Shown: in pieces, positions 1-4,169 of the stretch | How the letters are laid out: each line of letters begins with the position of its first letter | Numbering within the stretch: the first letter of the stretch is position 1 | From: Candidatus Doudnabacteria bacterium RIFCSPHIGHO2_02_FULL_46_11 | GTDB lineage: Bacteria > Patescibacteriota > Doudnabacteria > UBA920 > 2-02-FULL-46-11 | DNA length: 6,860 nucleotides | NCBI GenBank assembly: GCA_001779955.1 | Contig: MFES01000015.1 | Coordinates: 1-6,860 of the forward strand | Reading direction: 5' to 3' | Position numbers and translations under genes: made by a program | The notes under the pieces: model-generated | What the model was told of the DNA's origin: nothing | Seen by the model: only the letters and a program-made list of their open reading frames with translations | The model's database searches: none

Positions 1-2082
1 ACTTGTATCCGACGAAGCAGTGCCAAGGTTGTCATTGCTAATACTCCAGGCGACTTCAGACGTAGACGCAATGTTCGTGCTCCAGATTATGTTAAGCGAA
101 CTGCTTGTGGCCGTAACATTAACGTTGCTGATTACCGGTTTGGTAAAAGTGTCGAAGGGTCCGCTGTTGTTGAACTTAAGATTTATTTCGTTCACGCCGC
201 AAACGCCCTGGCTGGTGCGGGCAAACGCCTTTAAAGTATGCCAACCGTCGGCCATTGCGGCCGTGTGCAGGGAGCCTTTGTACGGCGCCACACTTGCCGT
301 AGTTATGGGAGTAACCCCGTCTAATACGTAAGAAACGGAAACAATGGATGAGCCGGACGGCGCAAAAGCCGTGGCCTCAATATCGATTATCCCGGAAAGT
401 TGTGACGAAGCCGCGGGTTTGGTGATGCGCACTTCGGCGGCAGTGCTGTTGTAAGCACTGCATGATATGGAAGTATTGCTTCCGTTGTCTATTTTCACGG
501 AGAGCTCAACCGGTTCGCTGCAAATTCCGTTATCGAGCAAGGCATAGGCGCGCAAAACATAATCGCCATTCTGATATTTGAGCGTATCTAAAACTGCTGA
601 ATAAGGACTGGCGGAAACTTCCTTAAAAATCTGGTTTGAGAGCATGAAAGCCACGTTTTTCACGGCCCGGCCGCTTGTGTTATTGAGCCTGGCTTCGATG
701 GCCGCGTTTCCTGACATTGGAATATTGGGGTTTACCGGTTTAACCAGGCTGACCGTAACCCGCGAATCGGTAGAAATACAGCTTGTCGGCAGGCTGCGGT
801 TGTTGATGCTGATTTTTACCGCGTGTTCGCCCGTATCCGAGGTCGAACTGCAAACAGGCTGGCCGTTCTCTACCCCTTGAGCCACCGCCTTCACAATATA
901 ATTCCCGTTGCGGTAATTATTGGTATAAAGCGTGGCGGCAAAAGGCGGACTGGCGGCGGTAAAAATAGTTTCTGTGGCGCTGCCCTCGGCCTTAATAAGG
1001 TAGTAAACGGTTTGCGCCGCACCGCTCGCTTCAACCGTCAGCGGCACAGCCCCGGAAACGGTCGAATCGGCGCCGGGATTTGTGAGCCTCACCCTCAAGT
1101 TTGGGCTTACCGTTGTGCAGGTAAGTCCCCCCGGTCCACCTGTTCCACCGCCTGGGCCTGTTCCCCCGGTACCCGGTCCACCCGTTCCCCCTGAACCGGA
1201 ACCAAAGTCACGGTTATTGAATTTAACGTTTATTTTTGTCTGGGTTGTATTAACACCGTCTGAAGCGACCAACCCCAAAGAATAATCACCATCGAAAAAT
1301 TCATCTGTGTCTAGGAGGAAACAAGATTTGAAGTCTTTATTTTTTTCCGCCACAGGATTGTCATTGACCAACAAAACCAGAGAAGCCAAATCGTTTTCCG
1401 AGACATCGGCGCAAATCGCCTGCACTCCTGAAAACACGGCCCCCTCGCGGGGACTAAGAAACGAAACGGTGGGCGGAACATTGTCGATAAGCGGCTGAAC
1501 GGTAATGTTGCCGGATAAAAGCAGAGAGCCGTCGCGGTCAACACTTGAAGCCAAGAGATGATAAGTCAGCGAGCTGTCGAGGTCGCGCAAAATTACCTGA
1601 TGGTCAACTTTGTATAAGTTGGGATGAAGGCTTTCCTGGTCATCAGTAAAAAAACCGTACCTATCGCTTGTCCCATAATCCACGCGGCCGTCGGTCGGGC
1701 GATCCAAGCTCCATTCCACGACTATCGTGCCATTGCCCGGCCTGAAGACTTGCGGTATGAAATCGGGATTTGTTTTGCCGACCAAAGGCAAATTACCCCG
1801 CTCGTCGCCAGGAACTTGGCTGACGTTGTCACTTCCCGAACGGATTATAAGTACGGTGATGAACCCGGCGACAAGAAATAAAAAAGCCGCTCCAGCAATT
1901 AAAACTTTTCTGCGGTCAGAAAAGAAATCGCTGAACCAGGCTTTTAATCTCTGTAAGCGGCTTTCCTCAAAAGAGCTGTAATCTAAGGCATAATCCGGTG
2001 TTTCGACCGGATTATTGCTCTCTGGAGGCACGGGAATTTTATTTTCAGGAGTTTGATTTAACTGATTTTCAGGATCAGCCAT
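1..2082 (-). CDS. Membrane-anchored multidomain surface protein with FN3-like and Ig-like domains (C-terminus beyond the window)
   Basis: The minus-strand frame is open for 694 codons from an ATG at 2082 to the left edge, so the C-terminus is missing. Residues 1-58 are a polar Pro/Asn/Glu-rich tail ending in DRRK. Residues 60-80 form one membrane helix; the positive-inside rule puts the rest outside the cell. Residues about 103-197 resemble an FN3-like fold (IVVEWS, then RVDYGTS), and 203-291 an Ig-like domain (PPTVSFLSPREG; C224, C254). Residues 294-319 are a Gly/Pro/Thr linker. Three related Ig-like repeats follow (about 322-428, 435-533, 541-639), each with Cys pairs 86-89 residues apart (C322/C411, C435/C521, C541/C628). 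A second FN3-like domain starts near 643 (LNIIWSTN). There is no catalytic motif; adhesion or envelope architecture is inferred. The gene looks more GC-rich than its neighbours. No strong Shine-Dalgarno precedes the ATG, but a promoter lies about 55 nt upstream. The reading frame is very secure, the function is not. Confidence 0.88.
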   Translation of the reverse strand, partial: MADPENQLNQTPENKIPVPPESNNPVETPDYALDYSSFEESRLQRLKAWFSDFFSDRRKVLIAGAAFLFLVAGFITVLIIRSGSDNVSQVPGDERGNLPLVGKTNPDFIPQVFRPGNGTIVVEWSLDRPTDGRVDYGTSDRYGFFTDDQESLHPNLYKVDHQVILRDLDSSLTYHLLASSVDRDGSLLLSGNITVQPLIDNVPPTVSFLSPREGAVFSGVQAICADVSENDLASLVLLVNDNPVAEKNKDFKSCFLLDTDEFFDGDYSLGLVASDGVNTTQTKINVKFNNRDFGSGSGGTGGPGTGGTGPGGGTGGPGGLTCTTVSPNLRVRLTNPGADSTVSGAVPLTVEASGAAQTVYYLIKAEGSATETIFTAASPPFAATLYTNNYRNGNYIVKAVAQGVENGQPVCSSTSDTGEHAVKISINNRSLPTSCISTDSRVTVSLVKPVNPNIPMSGNAAIEARLNNTSGRAVKNVAFMLSNQIFKEVSASPYSAVLDTLKYQNGDYVLRAYALLDNGICSEPVELSVKIDNGSNTSISCSAYNSTAAEVRITKPAASSQLSGIIDIEATAFAPSGSSIVSVSYVLDGVTPITTASVAPYKGSLHTAAMADGWHTLKAFARTSQGVCGVNEINLKFNNSGPFDTFTKPVISNVNVTATSSSLNIIWSTNIASTSEVAWSISNDNLGTASSDTS
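166..1119 (-). repeat. Three consecutive Ig-like repeat domains within the surface protein
   Basis: Residues 322-639 divide into three units of about 105-113 residues. Each has a Cys just before the first strand and a second Cys 86-89 residues later. Shared landmarks are a SG turn (VSG, MSG, LSG) about 21-23 residues after the first Cys, a PF/PY step before a strand (PPFAATL, SPYSAVL, APYKGSL), a GxY/GWH strand (GNYIVKA, GDYVLRA, GWHTLKA) and an INN/IDN/FNN end. The units are diverged at the DNA level, so this is an old protein-domain duplication. Each Cys pair probably forms one disulfide, consistent with an extracytoplasmic location. Confidence 0.7.
1126..1203 (-). repeat. Gly/Pro/Thr-rich linker in the surface protein
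   Basis: Residues 294-319 consist only of Gly, Ser, Thr and Pro, built from irregular GGTGGPG-type units. The DNA is a degenerate repeat of GGxGGAAC and GGTGGACCGGG words. It separates the membrane-proximal FN3/Ig pair from the three distal Ig repeats and is probably a flexible or extended spacer. Such a tract is prone to slippage, so its length may vary between strains. Confidence 0.8.
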
Positions 2083-2135
2083 ACTTTTGCTTTTTCTTTG
2101 ATTTGTTTCCGTTTAAGTGCTGTTCTATATAAAAA

Positions 2136-2165
2136 ATTATAGCATATTTGCCCCTCAAAAGTAAA
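2136..2165 (-). promoter_or_regulatory. Extended -10 promoter for the surface-protein gene
   Basis: On the minus strand, TGCTATAAT lies at 2144-2136: a perfect TATAAT preceded by the TGn extended -10 element. A weak -35 candidate, TTTACT (4 of 6 consensus matches), lies at 2165-2160 with an 18-bp spacer. Transcription would begin near 2129, giving a leader of about 47 nt before the ATG at 2082. A strong extended -10 commonly compensates for a poor -35. Confidence 0.65.
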
Positions 2166-2184
2166 ATTCCGGGCCTAACAAATA

Positions 2185-2205
2185 ACCACAGGTCAGACCT
2201 GTGGT
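2185..2205. repeat. Perfect 21-bp palindrome with AGGTCAGACCT core
   Basis: Two perfect 10-bp arms, ACCACAGGTC and GACCTGTGGT, flank a single central A. The palindrome lies between the presumed rsmA terminator and the surface-protein promoter, about 20 bp beyond the -35 candidate. There is no T-run beside it, so it is not a typical terminator. Its 11-bp core AGGTCAGACCT recurs inside the helicase gene at 5482-5492, which suggests a dispersed palindromic repeat; an operator is the alternative. A TTCGGTT direct repeat 11 bp apart (2211-2217, 2222-2228) lies just beyond it. Confidence 0.75.
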
Positions 2206-2255
2206 GAAATTTCGGTTCTCATTCGGTTTTTATTAGTTTGACAAGCAAATTACAT

Positions 2256-2293
2256 AAAAACAGCACACTAGATTGCGATCGCAGGTGAGTGTG
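2256..2293 (-). terminator. Probable intrinsic terminator of the uvrD-rsmA operon
   Basis: Reading the minus strand after rsmA, CACACT (2293-2288) pairs with AGTGTG (2269-2264), followed by CTG and five Ts (2260-2256). Inside the stem, and exactly concentric with it, is the perfect 10-bp palindrome TGCGATCGCA (2274-2283), separated from the outer stem by 4-nt mismatched segments. The T-run makes terminator the best reading. The stem is interrupted, so its efficiency is uncertain. It starts about 37 nt past the rsmA stop codon. Confidence 0.5.
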
Positions 2294-2329
2294 TTATTAG
2301 TTGGCCGGAAAAATTTTTAAAATATGTTC

Positions 2330-3100
2330 TCACTTCAGCTGATTATAAAATTGGATCCATTCGGCAAGCAATAATTCCTGCGGGCGCGCATTTTCGGAAA
2401 GCCCAGTCTGCTCCAAAGCCTTTAAAATTTGCTCGCGTGGTACCTTAAGCGCCGCGGAAAGAGTATTGGTGATTTTTTTACGCTTGCCGGAAAAGGCAAA
2501 TTTTAAAATTCTGAAAAAGCTCCTTTGCTCCCCCGCCGGAACCATATCTTTTTTATGCTTTTTTAAAGTTATGACGGCTGAATCGACATTGGGAGCCGGA
2601 TCAAAATCTTCACGCGGCACAAAAAATACTTTTTGAGGTTCTGCAAAAACTTGGCTGGCCAGCTGCAACAAATTTCCCGAACCTTTTGGCCCGGTCAGCC
2701 TGTCCGCCACCTCGTTTTGAATCATTAAAACCGAAAGCGAGGGCGGATTTTGCGAAGTTAAAAGCCAAGGGATTAGTTGTCCGGTCAAATAATAAGGAAT
2801 GTTCGCCACAACTTTATAATTTTTAGGCATTAAGCCAAGATGAAAATTACGAATGTCCCCCAGCGATAATTCAAAATTATCGGAATCTTTAAACTTTTTT
2901 TTAAGCTTATGGTGCAGTTCCCCGTCTTTTTCAACCGCCACCACCGTACCGGCTGCTTTTAATAATTCGGCAGTAAGTATGCCCCTGCCCGGGCCTACTT
3001 CTAAAACCGTATCTTTTTTAGATAAATCGGCGGCGGTGATAATTTTATCTATCGCCTCATGGTTGGTTAAAAAATGTTGTCCAAGTTTTGGGGTAGGCAT
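2330..3100 (-). CDS. rsmA: 16S rRNA (adenine1518-N6/adenine1519-N6)-dimethyltransferase RsmA
   Basis: RsmA (KsgA) uses S-adenosylmethionine to dimethylate the two adjacent adenines of the 3'-terminal hairpin of 16S rRNA, a late step in 30S subunit maturation in the cytoplasm. The 256-residue product is slightly shorter than E. coli KsgA (273). Visible family features are the N-terminal LGQHFL, SAM motif I EVGPGRG (residues 34-40), the acidic E57 that would contact the SAM ribose, D82 in the GDI motif, and catalytic motif IV NIPY (100-103). The conserved FDPAPNVDSAV stretch follows in the second half, and the small helical C-terminal domain spans about 190-256. The ATG at 3100 gives the expected N-terminus. 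It lies 4 nt after the preceding stop and has no recognisable Shine-Dalgarno, so translation is probably coupled to the upstream gene. The stop is TGA, followed by a probable terminator. The enzyme looks intact. Confidence 0.96.
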   Translation of the reverse strand: MPTPKLGQHFLTNHEAIDKIITAADLSKKDTVLEVGPGRGILTAELLKAAGTVVAVEKDGELHHKLKKKFKDSDNFELSLGDIRNFHLGLMPKNYKVVANIPYYLTGQLIPWLLTSQNPPSLSVLMIQNEVADRLTGPKGSGNLLQLASQVFAEPQKVFFVPREDFDPAPNVDSAVITLKKHKKDMVPAGEQRSFFRILKFAFSGKRKKITNTLSAALKVPREQILKALEQTGLSENARPQELLLAEWIQFYNQLK

Positions 3101-3104
3101 AAAT

Positions 3105-4169
3105 TTAAAACAAGGTTGAATTTTTCTCTATTTCCTCACGGCAAGTCTGCCGGTTAAAAAACTTTAAACTTTTACACAATCCCTTGGCTGGTTCCAGACT
3201 TCCGTAATGGTTAATATATAAGCTTACCAAGCCACTTATGCAAGGAACGTTTTGCGAGGACTCCCCGTTTCCGCATACGATCTCTACCAGGTTCGGATTA
3301 TTAATATTTTCCTTTATGGCCTGAGTACCCAGGCCCCGTGCGCATATATTTTCATAACCCTTTTCGGCATCAAGACACCATGCCAGTGCATCCGCGTAAT
3401 CATTTTTATGAATGTTTAAATAATAAACCGGGGAGTATATATAGCAATCCCGTTTATGCCGGTCGGCTTGGTTGGGACAGGGATAAAAAGGATCTGCCTC
3501 ATTTAGAAATTTTGATTTATGCAAATCTTGATCAGAATTAAAATTTTCCATAAAAACACCACTTATGCACGAGTTAGAGGCAAAGAAATCGGGGTAGCCT
3601 TCGCAAAGCTCTAATGATTTCGGAAGATCATTTAACGTATAATACATAACCCCGTGACCTATCCCGTGATAACATTCCCAGCTTACGAATTTCCCCAAGG
3701 GATAGGGTTCGCAAATATTACGCATATCAGTAAAAACATCCTTGGATTCGGAAAAATGAGCTTCAATCACGCCATGCAAGTAACCGGAATTACAGACCTC
3801 ATCTTTGTATTTAATAGCCTCCCCAAAGTCTTTATATTTTTCATAAGCCGCGTGACCTATCTCATGCACGAGAACATGACAAGAACGGAGAAGCGCATTA
3901 TCTGTCTTGATTCGCTCTCGCACCTCTGTCAATGCGAATCTTGGATCATTTTCATCAGTCAGTGCCAGCAATTCTGATTTAACCGTCAAGTATTCATCTT
4001 GAGATAATTCGGTGGATTCCTCAACCTGAACCGAATGAGCTGCAAAAAACACCTTAGTATATTTCTCTATTACTGTATAGCCTCCCCAACTTAGTAAAAC
4101 TAAGATTGTAATTACAATAAATAATTTATTATTCGTTGTTGTAAAAATTTCTCTAAATTTTTGTGCCAT
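3105..4169 (-). CDS. Membrane-anchored cysteine-rich repeat protein with HEIGH motif, function unknown
   Basis: I do not recognise a characterised family. The 354-residue product has a short basic N-terminus, one membrane helix or uncleaved signal anchor (residues 16-31), an acidic linker (about 47-90) and an extracytoplasmic domain with 14 cysteines. Residues 97-138 and 166-172 are His-rich: C97-H98, H102-E-I-G-H106 (HExxH form), GYLHGVIEAH (H132, H138) and CYHGIGH (C166, H168, H172). From residue 153, cysteines fall in pairs: 153/166, 189/201, 231/242, 265/276, 299/310 and 332/343. The last four pairs are exactly 11 apart and recur every 33-34 residues, suggesting disulfide-pinned helical hairpins like Sel1/TPR repeats. 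The ATG overlaps the helicase stop (TAATG) and GAAAGG lies 8 nt upstream. A TAA stop falls 4 nt before rsmA. Metal binding or zinc-peptidase activity is possible but unproven; a structural or protein-binding repeat domain is equally likely. Confidence 0.9.
   Translation of the reverse strand: MAQKFREIFTTTNNKLFIVITILVLLSWGGYTVIEKYTKVFFAAHSVQVEESTELSQDEYLTVKSELLALTDENDPRFALTEVRERIKTDNALLRSCHVLVHEIGHAAYEKYKDFGEAIKYKDEVCNSGYLHGVIEAHFSESKDVFTDMRNICEPYPLGKFVSWECYHGIGHGVMYYTLNDLPKSLELCEGYPDFFASNSCISGVFMENFNSDQDLHKSKFLNEADPFYPCPNQADRHKRDCYIYSPVYYLNIHKNDYADALAWCLDAEKGYENICARGLGTQAIKENINNPNLVEIVCGNGESSQNVPCISGLVSLYINHYGSLEPAKGLCKSLKFFNRQTCREEIEKNSTLF
3138..3713 (-). repeat. Six paired-cysteine repeats in the exported protein
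   Basis: This stretch encodes residues 153-343. Six Cys pairs are spaced 13, 12, 11, 11, 11 and 11 residues apart; the distances between successive first cysteines are 36, 42, 34, 34 and 33. A typical unit reads A-L-x-x-C, ten residues, then C-x-x-G or C-I-S-G. The period matches two-helix repeats of the Sel1/TPR class, and the fixed Cys spacing would let each hairpin close with one disulfide. The DNA of the units is not alike, so this is protein-level repetition. Confidence 0.7.

Noticed and set aside
20..1981. Several plus-strand open frames of 60-125 codons opposite the surface-protein gene, including a Pro/Val-rich one at 1082-1285
   Set aside because: They are antisense shadows of a 694-codon minus-strand frame with a clear domain structure. 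The Pro-rich one is simply the complement of the Gly-rich linker.
2274..2283. GCGATCGC as a cyanobacterial HIP1 signature
   Set aside because: A single copy occurs in the window and nothing else suggests cyanobacteria. It is better explained as the tip of the terminator-like palindrome.
2083..2329. tRNA or small RNA gene in the intergenic region
   Set aside because: No cloverleaf, CCA end or GTTCRA-type T-loop is visible. The structured parts are explained by the two palindromes and the promoter.
3338..3977. Plus-strand open frames opposite the cysteine-repeat gene
   Set aside because: They are shadows of a well-supported minus-strand gene with repeat structure, a ribosome binding site and coupled neighbours.
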